Positions 17,117 to 25,767 of a stretch of DNA of 64,000 nt are shown piece by piece. Both the position numbers and the translations under genes were made by a program. Every line of letters begins with the position of its first letter. Position 1 is the first letter of the stretch. The stretch comes from Rhodoluna sp. (GTDB lineage: Bacteria; Actinomycetota; Actinomycetes; Actinomycetales; Microbacteriaceae), in assembly GCA_024641985.1 (NCBI GenBank), contig JAHEBZ010000004.1, positions 41,047-105,046 of the forward strand, written 5' to 3'. The notes beneath the pieces were generated by a model, which saw only the letters and a program-made list of their open reading frames with translations, was not told the origin of the DNA and made no database searches.

Positions 17117-17814
17117 CCAAGCTTTAACACGTTGTTTGCAACCGCACGGCCACGAAGCAGCACCGAAACCTTAACCGATGCGCCCTTTGGCGCTGGCACG
17201 CTAAACACATACTTGTCGGTTGCGATTGCGCGAACCAACTTGCGAGCGCCAACCACAAAGGTGAGTTTGGTGCCGGCATAATTTGCCACGGTCACCTGAA
17301 TTTTTCCGTCAACCAACTCGATGCTTGCGGCTGGCTTTGGTGCACCAAAAGTTACCGGAATGAATCGGTCAAGCGAGAAATCGGTTGTGCCACCGAGGTG
17401 ATCGCGGCGAACGTGAATGCCGCAGGCAAGCTGGGTGCAGTCGATTTTGGTTTCACCCGACACAAAGTTGGCCGGCAAAGAAAGCGCAACCGGGCCAGCC
17501 AAAAGTTTTGCACCCTGGCGAAGGGCATTTTGGTCGGTGGTTACCCAAACGGTTTCGGCCATGCCAACACAGTTGATTGGGCGCGCCTTGGCAACCTGAG
17601 CCAAAGTGCCCGCGCACAAACGCAAATAAACGCCCTGGCCGGTTGGCAAACCTTCGATGGTTATGTTTGCTGTGTCGCCGGCGATGTTTAGGTTTTGCGA
17701 TTTATCGGCTGTCACCTTGAAGTCGGCGGCCTGGGCTGGGCCGGCAACAGCTGCCAATAAGGCTGTTAGCACTGCTGTGGCAATTGCGCCAACGCGCATG
17801 GTTGAGGTTCTCAT
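17113..17814 (-). CDS. Secreted Ig-like (neocarzinostatin-type) protein
   Basis: 233 residues. Signal peptide MRTSTMRVGAIAT with a hydrophobic core ending AGPAQAA. The mature part is a beta-sandwich-like sequence with paired Cys (RLCAGTLA, TQLACGIHV) and the signature HVRRDHLGG followed by DRFIPVTF. That pattern resembles neocarzinostatin-fold and surface-protein domains of Actinobacteria. AAGGAG lies five bases before ATG. It is 42 bases downstream of a related smaller secreted gene and probably co-transcribed with it. Function unknown. Confidence 0.7.
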   Translation of the reverse strand: MRTSTMRVGAIATAVLTALLAAVAGPAQAADFKVTADKSQNLNIAGDTANITIEGLPTGQGVYLRLCAGTLAQVAKARPINCVGMAETVWVTTDQNALRQGAKLLAGPVALSLPANFVSGETKIDCTQLACGIHVRRDHLGGTTDFSLDRFIPVTFGAPKPAASIELVDGKIQVTVANYAGTKLTFVVGARKLVRAIATDKYVFSVPAPKGASVKVSVLLRGRAVANNVLKLG

Positions 17815-17856
17815 TACTCTCCTTGATATGGTGGGGCGGGTCGGCTTGTGGCCGGC

Positions 17857-18324
17857 CTATTTGAACGTGATGGGGATAATCACGTCGGCTTTGCGGTTAG
17901 CCGCATTGGTGTGATCGGCTCGGGTCAAAATGGCACAGCGCACCAGCTTGCAGTCGGCTTCGTCGATCATTTGCCGCATCGGCAACGTGACTTTGAAAGT
18001 GCCACCCCTGCCAAACGGGGTGACGAACAATTTGCCATAAAAAGGTGGGTTTGACGAAACCCATACCGCTTGGTTATCGTGACCGGTGACATCATATGGG
18101 CCGCAGATTTCGGGTTTTTTGCCCTTTGGCGGAACCACGCAAACCGCCACATAAATGCCGGTTTTTAAGTTGTAGCCCTTGCCGGTAACGGTTATTTGCT
18201 GGCCTTCGACTAGACCCTTTGCTGTCGATACGGTTAGTGTTTGCCCAGCCGGGCCTTTGGCGCTAACGCTTGGGGCACCAGTGGCCAATAATGTTGCCAA
18301 CAGAATCGCAGTGGTTTTGATCAC
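17857..18324 (-). CDS. Secreted Ig-like protein, paralogous fold to the next gene
   Basis: 155 residues from GTG 18324, which gives a tidy signal peptide MIKTTAILLATLLATG cleaved near VSAKG; a TTG start at 18348 is possible. TAACTT seven bases before the GTG may be a leaderless -10. The motif CAILTRADH followed by ADVIIPITF mirrors HVRRDH / DRFIPVTF in the 233-residue neighbour, so the two share a domain. Cys pairs are CVVPPKG/EICGP and CKLVRCA. Likely surface-exposed or secreted; role unknown. Confidence 0.65.
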   Translation of the reverse strand: MIKTTAILLATLLATGAPSVSAKGPAGQTLTVSTAKGLVEGQQITVTGKGYNLKTGIYVAVCVVPPKGKKPEICGPYDVTGHDNQAVWVSSNPPFYGKLFVTPFGRGGTFKVTLPMRQMIDEADCKLVRCAILTRADHTNAANRKADVIIPITFK

Positions 18325-18358
18325 GTTGACAAAGTTAACTGAAGGCAAATATTGAAAC

Positions 18359-18373
18359 CTGACACATTGTCAG
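18359..18373. promoter_or_regulatory. Perfect inverted repeat between divergent genes
   Basis: CTGACA-CAT-TGTCAG lies between the secreted-protein operon and arsC, suitable for a dimeric regulator. TGTCAG also resembles the upstream half of PafBC-type promoters, but no TAnnnT occurs at the right distance. Confidence 0.4.
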
Positions 18374-18399
18374 CGTGAGCGTTCTGGCAAGATTGAGGG

Positions 18400-18807
18400 A
18401 TGTCTAAAAAAGCCTCAGTTCTATTTGTTTGTGTTCACAACGCAGGTCGGTCGCAGATGGCCGCCGGTTATTTGCAGGCACTTGCCGGCGACCGCATTGA
18501 GGTTCGCTCAGCTGGCACCGCCCCGCGCGACAGCGTGAACCCATCGGCTGTTGCCGCCATGCTCGAAGAGGGCATCGACATCAGCGCGAACACCCCAAAG
18601 GTGCTAACCGACGAAGCCGTTAAAGACTCTGACTATGTGATCACTATGGGTTGCGGCGACACCTGCCCATACTTTGCCGGCAAAACCTACCTTGATTGGG
18701 TGCTCGACGACCCAGCAGGGCAGGGTGTTGAGGCGGTTCGCCCAATTCGCGACAAAATTCGCGCACACATCGAAGAGCTGATCGCCGAAATCGATCAAAA
18801 GTTCTAA
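18400..18807 (+). CDS. arsC: Arsenate reductase, low-molecular-weight phosphatase type
   Basis: 135 residues. The P-loop C11-x5-R17 (VCVHNAGRS) is that of thioredoxin-coupled ArsC and LMW phosphatases. The second Cys pair in MGCGDTCP marks the ArsC branch, which relays a disulfide cascade while reducing arsenate to arsenite. No arsR or arsenite pump gene is next to it. Confidence 0.9.
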   Translation: MSKKASVLFVCVHNAGRSQMAAGYLQALAGDRIEVRSAGTAPRDSVNPSAVAAMLEEGIDISANTPKVLTDEAVKDSDYVITMGCGDTCPYFAGKTYLDWVLDDPAGQGVEAVRPIRDKIRAHIEELIAEIDQKF

Positions 18808-18923
18808 CAGCGATTTAACACCAACTGGTCAGGCAGTTTTGCGGCTTTTCTCGCAACCCTCTCAAGTTGAGTTGTGAGGCTTCTTTCAACGGGCAAATAG
18901 TTCGTTAGACAAGGAGCAACAAA

Positions 18924-19349
18924 ATGAAAAAGAATATTCTTGGAGCCGCCGGGCTGCTAACCGCTGGCCTGCTTGCCGGCGGCGCAATGTCGATCGGAGC
19001 TGCAAACGCAGCCGACACCACCGCTGCTGTTTCGGTTGCCGCAAGCACCGATTCAACCACCACTGCCCCAAGCGATTTGGGCACCCCACCTGCTGGCGCA
19101 CCCGACATTTTTAGCCCAACCTCGGTTCGCCCAGACGAAAAGAACGTGACTGGCACCGACAAGACCAAGCTTGAAACAGCGGCCTTGGCCGAGGTGCCAG
19201 CAGCCACCGTGATTCGTGCCGAAACCGACGCCGATGGTGGCGCAACCTATGAGGTGCACCTGAAGCGTGCCGACGGCACCGTTGTGACGGTTGAATTTGA
19301 TGCCAACTTTAAGGTGACTGGCACACACGAAGGTTTTGCAAAGCACTAA
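18924..19349 (+). CDS. Secreted PepSY-like protein
   Basis: 141 residues. Signal peptide MKKNILGAAGLLTAG cleaved near ANAADT. A Thr/Ser/Pro-rich linker follows, and the C-terminal 60 residues (ETAALAEVPAATVIRAE, YEVHLKRADG, VTVEFDANFKV) form a PepSY-type domain. An AGGAG site precedes ATG. Such domains are thought to inhibit peptidases or tune extracellular enzymes; the partner is unknown. It is followed by a strong terminator. Confidence 0.78.
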   Translation: MKKNILGAAGLLTAGLLAGGAMSIGAANAADTTAAVSVAASTDSTTTAPSDLGTPPAGAPDIFSPTSVRPDEKNVTGTDKTKLETAALAEVPAATVIRAETDADGGATYEVHLKRADGTVVTVEFDANFKVTGTHEGFAKH

Positions 19350-19372
19350 TTAGCTAAGCAACCCGCAAAGAG

Positions 19373-19401
19373 GTAGGGCTCGATTGACAATCGGGCCCTA
19401 C
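19373..19401. terminator. Bidirectional intrinsic terminator
   Basis: GTAGGGC (19373-19379) pairs with GCCCTAC (19395-19401), with an inner GATT/AATC pairing. Short A/T flanks lie on both sides, between the PepSY gene and the converging multicopper oxidase gene. Confidence 0.75.
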
Positions 19402-19424
19402 TTTGCCATTTGCTTTTGTGCCAG

Positions 19425-20915
19425 CTACAAAACCTGTATTTGACCCATCATGCCAAGATCTTCGTGATCCAAAATGTGGCAGTGATACATGGTTTTGCCA
19501 GTGATTCGTTCAAACGCAATGCGCACAACCACCTCACCCAGATACGGCACATTCACAACGTCTCGCCAACGAACATCGTTCACTGCAACACCGTTTATGC
19601 TCACAATTTGCATAGGCCATACGTGCAAATGAAACGGGTGGTTCATGCCGCTGGTGTTTGTCAGGGTCCACTCTTCGATGGTGTTCAGCGAGGCCCGAGT
19701 GTTCACCTTGTTCATGTCAAACGATTCGCCGTTGATGGTGAACATGCCTTGCATTCCGCCGCCCATGTTGTGGTTCATTGACCCCATGCCTGGCATTGCC
19801 AGCACAAATTTGCGCTTCACATCGGCTTTTTTATCGCGGATGTCTCGAGTGGGTTGAAGAATCACACTTTGCGATGGGGCCGGATATGGTTCAGCGGCAA
19901 TGACATTGAGATTAGCTAAAACCTGCCCCTTCACCGGGCTCGCCATCATGTCGGGGTGCGCCACCGAATCGAACAAAATTGACCCAGATGATTCACCCAC
20001 TAGAGCCAGCATTTGGGCGCGATTGCCAGGGGCTAAAACCAATTCGTCGATCTCGGTTTGGGCTAATCCAAAACCCGAGTCCATCGCCTCGGCAGTTAGA
20101 GTCACACCACTCCAGTGCAGGTGCAAATATCGCGAGCTGCAGGCATTAACGATGTGCCAGCGTTCGGTGTTGTTTTTAGGCAAATCAAGTGTTGGTTGCA
20201 CTTGGCCATTAACCAAAATTCGACTACCTTCGCGGCCCATCATCACCGACATCATGCCCGGTTGCCACAAATTTCCGTTGTCATCAAAATCGATGTCTGA
20301 AATCACTAAAACCCTAGATTCCAAGCCATCTTGCGCCATGGTCGGCTCAATTATCACCGTTCCATAAAGCCCTGCAAACAATTGATCGGCCGCGGCGCCG
20401 TGAAGGTGTGGGTGATACCAGTTGGTGCTCAGCGGGTGATCTGCGCCGATTTGATATTCGTATCTAAAGGTTTCGCCGTTGCGAATTTCGAGCATTACGT
20501 TATCTGAATTGCCCTCTGGCGAAACGTGCAAGCCATGCATATGCAGATTGGTTGAGGCACCGAGTTTGTTCTGAAAATTGACCACAATTTTGTCACCCGG
20601 GTTAACAATCAGAGTTGGCCCAGGCACGCTGCCGTTGTAGGAGAGGGCCGAAACTTGCACGCCATCAATTTCTACTATGGTTTGCGCTGCCACTAAATCG
20701 ACTTCGAGCAAGCCTTTTTTGCTGCGCAACACCTCAGGTTGCCCGGTTTTGCCTGCTTGCTGTTGCGGGCCAACCAAGCCATTTTGATTTGCCAATGTTC
20801 CCAGCAAATAGCTTCCGCCGCCAAGCACGCCAAAGGCCGCAACGCCGCCGGCTACCTTTAGCACCGTGCGACGGCTGGTCGATTTTGCTTGGGCAGGTTT
20901 CGGTATCTGATTCAT
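19425..20915 (-). CDS. Multicopper oxidase, Tat-exported (CueO-like)
   Basis: 496 residues from ATG 20915, with AGGA seven bases upstream. A twin-arginine signal (SRRTVLKVAGG) shows folded export. All copper motifs are present: NLHMHGLHV and WYHPHLHG in the N-terminal domain, MNHPFHLHVWP and MYHCHILDHEDLGMM at the C-terminus (type 1 Cys-His plus trinuclear His). A Met-rich stretch (MPGMGSMNHNMGGGMQGM) near residue 400 is typical of cuprous oxidases in copper resistance. With csoR and the metallothionein gene it forms a copper-defence operon. Confidence 0.93.
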   Translation of the reverse strand: MNQIPKPAQAKSTSRRTVLKVAGGVAAFGVLGGGSYLLGTLANQNGLVGPQQQAGKTGQPEVLRSKKGLLEVDLVAAQTIVEIDGVQVSALSYNGSVPGPTLIVNPGDKIVVNFQNKLGASTNLHMHGLHVSPEGNSDNVMLEIRNGETFRYEYQIGADHPLSTNWYHPHLHGAAADQLFAGLYGTVIIEPTMAQDGLESRVLVISDIDFDDNGNLWQPGMMSVMMGREGSRILVNGQVQPTLDLPKNNTERWHIVNACSSRYLHLHWSGVTLTAEAMDSGFGLAQTEIDELVLAPGNRAQMLALVGESSGSILFDSVAHPDMMASPVKGQVLANLNVIAAEPYPAPSQSVILQPTRDIRDKKADVKRKFVLAMPGMGSMNHNMGGGMQGMFTINGESFDMNKVNTRASLNTIEEWTLTNTSGMNHPFHLHVWPMQIVSINGVAVNDVRWRDVVNVPYLGEVVVRIAFERITGKTMYHCHILDHEDLGMMGQIQVL

Positions 20916-21017
20916 TTGCAAATCCTAGAGTTTTTAAATGTGTAACTGCTGTGAGGTTGAACGGCAGGGCGCGGCCCTTTCGAACCGAGCCCTACCGAGG
21001 GTTTAAAGCAACGGCAA

Positions 21018-21113
21018 TTAGCAGTTGCAGCCCTTGCTCTCTGTCTTGCCGCTGCACTGGCAGTCGCCTCCGCAGTTGCAACCTTCAGCGGTCTCGATTA
21101 GGTTGATGTTCAT
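21018..21113 (-). CDS. Tiny Cys-rich copper-binding (metallothionein-like) protein
   Basis: 31 residues, too short for usual gene finders. It starts ATG 21113 with a strong GGGAGG site five to six bases upstream and ends TAA 21018. The sequence carries six Cys in three CxC pairs (GCNC, DCQC, GCNC) and few hydrophobic residues, like the mycobacterial copper metallothionein MymT. It sits between csoR and the multicopper oxidase on the same strand, which strongly suggests cytosolic Cu(I) buffering under CsoR control. The copper role is inferred; zinc is possible. Confidence 0.8.
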   Translation of the reverse strand: MNINLIETAEGCNCGGDCQCSGKTESKGCNC

Positions 21114-21150
21114 TTTCGCCTCCCTTCCTAACTGGTTATTTTCGCGCCGG

Positions 21151-21438
21151 CTATTTGCTGGCTCGAATATTCGAAATTTCAAAAACTTTCAACATCTCTT
21201 CGATGGCTTTTGCATTCTGCGCCTCGTCGGGCGATTGCATCATGTGCGTTACGTGCGTGCGAAGGTGGTTTTCAACTAGCAGCTTGTTTAGTGAGGCAAG
21301 CGATTTTTGAATGGCCAGCGATTGCGTAATTATGTCTACGCAATAATCTTCAGACTCTATGGCTTTGTGCAAGCCACGCACCTGCCCTTCGATGATCTTT
21401 GACCGATGCAGTGCACGTTTTTTCAAATCCTTCAGCAT
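21151..21438 (-). CDS. csoR: CsoR/RcnR family metal-sensing repressor
   Basis: 95 residues, all-alpha family of copper and nickel sensors. Predicted ligands are Cys33 (DYCVD), His58 and His62 (ENHLRTHV). Classic CsoR uses Cys-His-Cys, so the third ligand is His here, as in RcnR-type sensors. The neighbours (metallothionein, multicopper oxidase) and the ACCCC/GGGGT operator point to copper. Leaderless start: TATTAT lies six bases before ATG, inside the operator region, so the gene is probably autorepressed. Confidence 0.88.
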   Translation of the reverse strand: MLKDLKKRALHRSKIIEGQVRGLHKAIESEDYCVDIITQSLAIQKSLASLNKLLVENHLRTHVTHMMQSPDEAQNAKAIEEMLKVFEISNIRASK

Positions 21439-21444
21439 GCCTTA

Positions 21445-21464
21445 ATAATACCCCCATGGGGTAT
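21445..21464 (-). promoter_or_regulatory. csoR promoter with CsoR-type operator
   Basis: ATACCCC (21448-21454), CAT, GGGGTAT (21458-21464) form a near-perfect dyad like known CsoR operators. The -10 TATTAT (complement of 21445-21450) overlaps it and lies six bases from the csoR ATG. Confidence 0.75.
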
Positions 21465-21512
21465 TAAGTCAAGAGGTTCGTGAGCGTCTTAACGGGCAAA
21501 CCGAAACTGGGC

Positions 21513-21518
21513 TAAAAT
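21513..21518 (+). promoter_or_regulatory. Likely -10 of the purSQL operon
   Basis: TAAAAT, about 65 bases before purS, with an untranslated leader. No clear -35 is seen. Confidence 0.45.
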
Positions 21519-21583
21519 AGAAGGGTTCGCCGACGTCGCCGTGCGCAAAACCTGCAACCAACCACACAAGTTTGGAGCCATTC

Positions 21584-21835
21584 GTGCCAAAAATCATCGT
21601 TGAAGTTATGCCTAAAGAGGTTCTTCTTGACCCGCAGGGCAAGGCAGTGGCAAACAGCCTGCACCGCACCGGCCACAAAGACATCACGGCTGTTCGCATT
21701 GGCAAGCGCATCGAGTTGCACTTTGACCGCCCTGTTACCGAGGCCGATGTTGCCGCGGCACAAAAGATTGGCGAGAGCTTTCTATCGAACGCAGTTATCG
21801 AAGACGTTGTCGCGGTAACCGTCGAAGACAACTAA
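21584..21835 (+). CDS. purS: FGAM synthase subunit PurS
   Basis: 83 residues from GTG 21584 (MPKIIVEVMPK); GGAG at 21574-21577 is well placed, and the frame to TTG 21572 adds nothing conserved. The motif LLDPQGKAV is typical. PurS is the small dimer that channels ammonia between PurQ and PurL. First gene of purS-purQ-purL. Confidence 0.95.
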   Translation: MPKIIVEVMPKEVLLDPQGKAVANSLHRTGHKDITAVRIGKRIELHFDRPVTEADVAAAQKIGESFLSNAVIEDVVAVTVEDN

Positions 21836-21847
21836 GGCCGGCCGCGC

Positions 21848-22549
21848 ATGACCATGAAAATTGGTGTCGTAACATTTCCGGGAACACTAGATGACCGTGA
21901 TGCCCAGCGCGCGGTTCGAATTGCCGGCGCAACCGCAGTGCCACTTTGGCACGCCGATGCAAACTTGCACAAAGTAGATGCCGTTGTTTTGCCAGGCGGT
22001 TTCTCTTATGGTGACTACCTTCGCTGTGGCGCAATTGCCGCCCAGGCCCCGGTTACCGAGGCAATCATTAAGGCAGCAAATGGCGGCCTGCCGGTGCTTG
22101 GCATTTGCAACGGTTTTCAGGTTTTGGTTGAGTCTCACCTTTTGCCTGGTGGCCTAATTCGCAACGAGGCTCAGCACTTTATTTGCCGCGATCAAAAACT
22201 TCGCGTTGAAAACATCAACACCCCGTGGACAAACCAGTTTGAGCTAAACCAAGAAATCACTATTCCGCTAAAGAACGGTGAGGGTGGCTATATTGCCACC
22301 GACGAAACTCTAAAGCGCCTCGAGGGCGAGGGCCTGGTTGCCTTTCGCTACCTAGATGGCAACCCAAACGGTTCGATGAACGACATCGCGGGTTTGCGCA
22401 ACGAGCGCGGCAACGTTGTTGGCCTAATGCCTCACCCAGAGCACGCTGTTGAGGCTGGCTTTGGCCCCGACACCAACATTGCAATGCGCTCGGGCATCGA
22501 TGGCCTCAAGTTCTTCACCTCAGTTATCAACGCACTAGTTAACGCATAA
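21848..22549 (+). CDS. purQ: FGAM synthase subunit PurQ (glutamine amidotransferase)
   Basis: 233 residues. Class I amidotransferase with catalytic Cys in GICNGFQVL, oxyanion region [12 protein letters not shown], and the His-x-Glu of [10 protein letters not shown]. Supplies ammonia from glutamine to PurL. Spacing is 12 bases after purS and 8 before purL. Confidence 0.97.
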   Translation: MTMKIGVVTFPGTLDDRDAQRAVRIAGATAVPLWHADANLHKVDAVVLPGGFSYGDYLRCGAIAAQAPVTEAIIKAANGGLPVLGICNGFQVLVESHLLPGGLIRNEAQHFICRDQKLRVENINTPWTNQFELNQEITIPLKNGEGGYIATDETLKRLEGEGLVAFRYLDGNPNGSMNDIAGLRNERGNVVGLMPHPEHAVEAGFGPDTNIAMRSGIDGLKFFTSVINALVNA

Positions 22550-22557
22550 GGCAGATC

Positions 22558-24888
22558 ATGGCACTTTTTAAGAAGAAGACCCCGTTTGTGCCCTCGGGCG
22601 TTGACACCACCGCAAATGCTGCGGCCACCCCCCAAAAAGAGCAGCCATATGCGCTGTTGGGCCTAAAAGATGACGAATACAATCGCATTCGCGAAATTCT
22701 GGGTCGCCGCCCAAGCTCATCTGAGTTGGCAATGTATTCGGTGATGTGGTCTGAGCACTGCTCTTATAAGTCATCAAAAATCTACCTGCGCCAGTTTGGC
22801 GAAAAGGTTACCGAAGACATGAAGAAGCACCTGATGGTGGGCATGGGCGAAAACGCCGGTGTGGTTGACATTGGTGAGGGCTGGGCCGTGACCTTTAAGG
22901 TCGAGAGCCACAACCACCCTTCATATATCGAGCCGTTTCAGGGCGCTGCAACCGGTGTTGGCGGCATTGTTCGCGACATCTTAACTATGGGCGCCCGCCC
23001 AATTGCCGTGATGGATCAACTGCGTTTTGGCGCACCCGAAAACCCCGACACCGCGCGCGTCGTTCACGGAGTTGTCGACGGCATCAGCTTTTATGGCAAC
23101 TGCCTAGGCCTGCCAAACATTGGTGGCGAAACCGTTTTTGACAAGGTTTATCAGGGCAACCCACTGGTTAACGCACTAAGCGTTGGCGCATTGCGCCACG
23201 AAGACCTAAAGCTTGCCAAGGCCTCAAACCCTGGCGATCTGGTTATTTTGTTTGGTGCTCGCACCGGTGCCGATGGCATTGGTGGCGTTTCGGTGCTTGC
23301 ATCAGAAACCTTCGATTCAACTGGCCCAAGCCGCCGCCCAGCGGTGCAGGTTGGCGACCCATTTGCCGAGAAGGTTCTTATTGAGTGCTGCCTCGAGCTT
23401 TATGCGGCGCAGGTTGTTGCCGGCATTCAAGACCTAGGTGGCGCCGGCATCAGCTGCGCAACCAGCGAGCTTGCCTCTAACGGTGGCGCCGGCATGCGGG
23501 TTCAGCTGCAGCACGTGCTAAAGCGCGATGAGTCTTTGACCCCCGAAGAAATTCTGATGTCTGAATCGCAAGAGCGCATGATGGGTGTTGTGCCAAAGAA
23601 GCACCTCAAGGCTTTTGAGGCAATTGTTAACAAGTGGGAGGTTGAATACTCGGTTATCGGCGAGGTTATCAACGAAGACCGCCTGTATATCAACTGGGGC
23701 GAAGAAGAAATCGTTAACGTGCCACCTCGCACCGTTGCCCACGATGGCCCGGTTTATGAGCGCCCGGTTGCCTACCCGGCATATCAAGATGCCCTCAACG
23801 CCAACAACGTGCACGTTGCAGCAAACGGCAATGGCCTGCACCGCCAAAACCACAACTCATCAGAGTTGGCAGCGCAGGTTGTGCAAATTATTTCGAGCCC
23901 AAACCAGGCCGATAAGGGCTGGATCACCGACCAATATGACCGTTATGTTGGCGGCAACACCGCGTTGGCTCAGCCCGATGACTCGGGCATGGTTCGCGTT
24001 AGCGAAACCACCGGGCTTGGCATTGCAATTGCCACCGATGCCAACGGCCGTTTTTGCCAGCTCGACCCATATCAGGGTGCCAAGCTTGCGTTGGCCGAGG
24101 CCTATCGCAACGTTGCCGTTTCGGGCGCCAGCCCAATGGCCGTAACCAACTGCCTAAACTTTGGTTCACCCGAGAACCCCGAGGTTATGTGGCAGTTCAA
24201 GCAGGCAACTGCTGGCCTTGCCGATGGCTGCCTCGAACTTGGAATTCCGGTTACCGGTGGCAACGTTTCGTTCTATAACCAAACCGGCGATGTTGCCATT
24301 CACCCAACCCCAGTGGTTGGTGTGCTTGGCGTGATCGACGATGTTGCCCGCCGCATTCCTAGCGGATGGCAAGATGCCGGTCACAACATCTACCTGCTTG
24401 GTGTTACCAAAGACGAACTTGATGGTTCGGTTTGGAGCGAGGTTGTTCACGGCCACCTTGGCGGCCGCCCACCGGTGGTTGATTTGGCTTTCGAAAAGCA
24501 GCTGGCCGAGGCAATTGCTGCCGCCAGCGAGCAGGGTTTGTTGGCTTCGGCTCACGACCTATCAGAGGCCGGTTTGGCGCAGGCAGTTGCCGAGTGCACG
24601 CTGCGCTTTGGCATGGGTGCCCGCATTTGGCTAAACGAGATCTGCGAGCGCGATGGCGTTGACCGCACCGCAGCTTTGTTCTCAGAATCAACCGGCCGCG
24701 TGCTGGTTTCGGTTGGTCGCGAAGATGACGTCAAGTTTGTTGGCCTCTGCGAGGCCCGCGGAATTCCGGTGCTGCGCATCGGCGTTACCGACAACTCTGG
24801 CGAGCTAGAAATTCAAGAGCTGGCTACCTGGAACTTGGCTGACCTGGGTGCTGCGCACAAGGGCACTTTGGCTGAGTTGTTTGGTTAG
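22558..24888 (+). CDS. purL: FGAM synthase subunit PurL
   Basis: 776 residues, the small PurL type used with PurS and PurQ. Motifs: [36 protein letters not shown] and later [14 protein letters not shown], the duplicated AIRS-like halves. The enzyme turns FGAR to FGAM with ATP. The last 72 codons recur downstream (30379-30596, about 92% identical) and the final 27 again at 26659-26741 (about 78%). This 3' end therefore behaves like a target for insertion, and the present tail may have arrived with an island. Confidence 0.97.
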   Translation: MALFKKKTPFVPSGVDTTANAAATPQKEQPYALLGLKDDEYNRIREILGRRPSSSELAMYSVMWSEHCSYKSSKIYLRQFGEKVTEDMKKHLMVGMGENAGVVDIGEGWAVTFKVESHNHPSYIEPFQGAATGVGGIVRDILTMGARPIAVMDQLRFGAPENPDTARVVHGVVDGISFYGNCLGLPNIGGETVFDKVYQGNPLVNALSVGALRHEDLKLAKASNPGDLVILFGARTGADGIGGVSVLASETFDSTGPSRRPAVQVGDPFAEKVLIECCLELYAAQVVAGIQDLGGAGISCATSELASNGGAGMRVQLQHVLKRDESLTPEEILMSESQERMMGVVPKKHLKAFEAIVNKWEVEYSVIGEVINEDRLYINWGEEEIVNVPPRTVAHDGPVYERPVAYPAYQDALNANNVHVAANGNGLHRQNHNSSELAAQVVQIISSPNQADKGWITDQYDRYVGGNTALAQPDDSGMVRVSETTGLGIAIATDANGRFCQLDPYQGAKLALAEAYRNVAVSGASPMAVTNCLNFGSPENPEVMWQFKQATAGLADGCLELGIPVTGGNVSFYNQTGDVAIHPTPVVGVLGVIDDVARRIPSGWQDAGHNIYLLGVTKDELDGSVWSEVVHGHLGGRPPVVDLAFEKQLAEAIAAASEQGLLASAHDLSEAGLAQAVAECTLRFGMGARIWLNEICERDGVDRTAALFSESTGRVLVSVGREDDVKFVGLCEARGIPVLRIGVTDNSGELEIQELATWNLADLGAAHKGTLAELFG
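24673..24888 (+). repeat. purL 3'-end repeat, copy A (in the intact gene)
   Basis: 216 bases coding for the PurL C-terminus. Copy C at 30379-30594 aligns without gaps with about 18 differences; copy B at 26659-26741 matches the last 83 bases (24808-24890) with about 18 differences. Direct orientation in all three. Confidence 0.9.
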
Positions 24889-25004
24889 CTCAAAGAGTTA
24901 ACTAGTTGCTGACGTGCTTCAGTTAGACCTGACTGGGCAAGCTTAAGCTCAACTAAAGGCTTGGATTTAAGTGTCTTCACAAAACCCGAGTCTGCAGCCC
25001 GACG

Positions 25005-25010
25005 TATAAT
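25005..25010 (+). promoter_or_regulatory. Leaderless consensus -10 of the ABC exporter
   Basis: Perfect TATAAT, six bases before GTG 25017. This fixes the start at 25017 rather than the TTG at 25011. Confidence 0.7.
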
Positions 25011-25016
25011 TTGGCT

Positions 25017-25733
25017 GTGAACCTAATCGCGAGTTTTGATGATGTGTCGGTGACACGTGGGCGAAACAAGGTGCTGGATGGGGTTACTTTAGCCTTGCCA
25101 GCTGGCCGAATTATTGGCCTTCTTGGGCCTAGTGGCGCTGGAAAATCCACCATAATGCGTGCCCTAGTGGGCGTGCAGGCTAATGTTACCGGCACTGTAA
25201 CCGTTCTTGGGGTGCCAAGTGGCTCCGAATCTCTGTCTAAATTGGTTGCGTATTCAACTCAAAGTTCTAGCGTGTTTGACGACCTATCGGTGCTTCAAAA
25301 CCTGGAATTTGCAAGGGTCATGCTAGATGCGCCCAAGTCTCGGGTATCACAGGTTTTGGATGAAGTTGGTCTAAAGGGACTTGAAAAAAGACTGGTGGCT
25401 TCGTTGTCCGGTGGCCAACGAAACCGAGTTTCCTTGGCAATGGCAATGGTTGCATCGCCGCAGTTACTCGTGCTCGATGAACCAACTGTTGGGCTGGATC
25501 CAGTCTTGAGATCCGAAATCTGGGCAATTTTTAGAAAATTAGCTGACAGCGGCAAGACACTTCTAATTTCTTCTCACGTTATGGACGAGGCTGAACGCTG
25601 CGACAGGCTGATATTTGTGCGCGACGGAAAAGTAATAGCCAACGACACGTTGCAGGCCATCCTTGAGCAAACCGGTACTGAGTCGGCAGAACGGGCCTTT
25701 TTGGCGCTGGCAAGAAGGAGCGCGGTGCTTTGA
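25017..25733 (+). CDS. ABC exporter ATP-binding protein
   Basis: 238 residues. Walker A GPSGAGKST, Q-loop YSTQSSS, signature LSGGQRNRVSLAMAM, Walker B LLVLDEPTVGLDP, and the H-loop ISSHVMDEAE. This subgroup (DrrA/CcmA-like) pairs with a single ABC-2 permease and exports drugs or lipids. It is the first cargo gene behind the purL tail. Codon use is more relaxed (TTA, ATA, AGA) than in the pur genes, consistent with transfer. Confidence 0.92.
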   Translation: MNLIASFDDVSVTRGRNKVLDGVTLALPAGRIIGLLGPSGAGKSTIMRALVGVQANVTGTVTVLGVPSGSESLSKLVAYSTQSSSVFDDLSVLQNLEFARVMLDAPKSRVSQVLDEVGLKGLEKRLVASLSGGQRNRVSLAMAMVASPQLLVLDEPTVGLDPVLRSEIWAIFRKLADSGKTLLISSHVMDEAERCDRLIFVRDGKVIANDTLQAILEQTGTESAERAFLALARRSAVL

Positions 25734-25767
25734 AAAAGTTAATGCTCAGGTGCTGGAGGGCTGCAAG

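Noticed and set aside
18368..18389. Another PafBC-type promoter before arsC (TGTCAGCG)
   Set aside because: No TAnnnT at the required distance; the TGTCAG is explained by the dyad CTGACA-CAT-TGTCAG.
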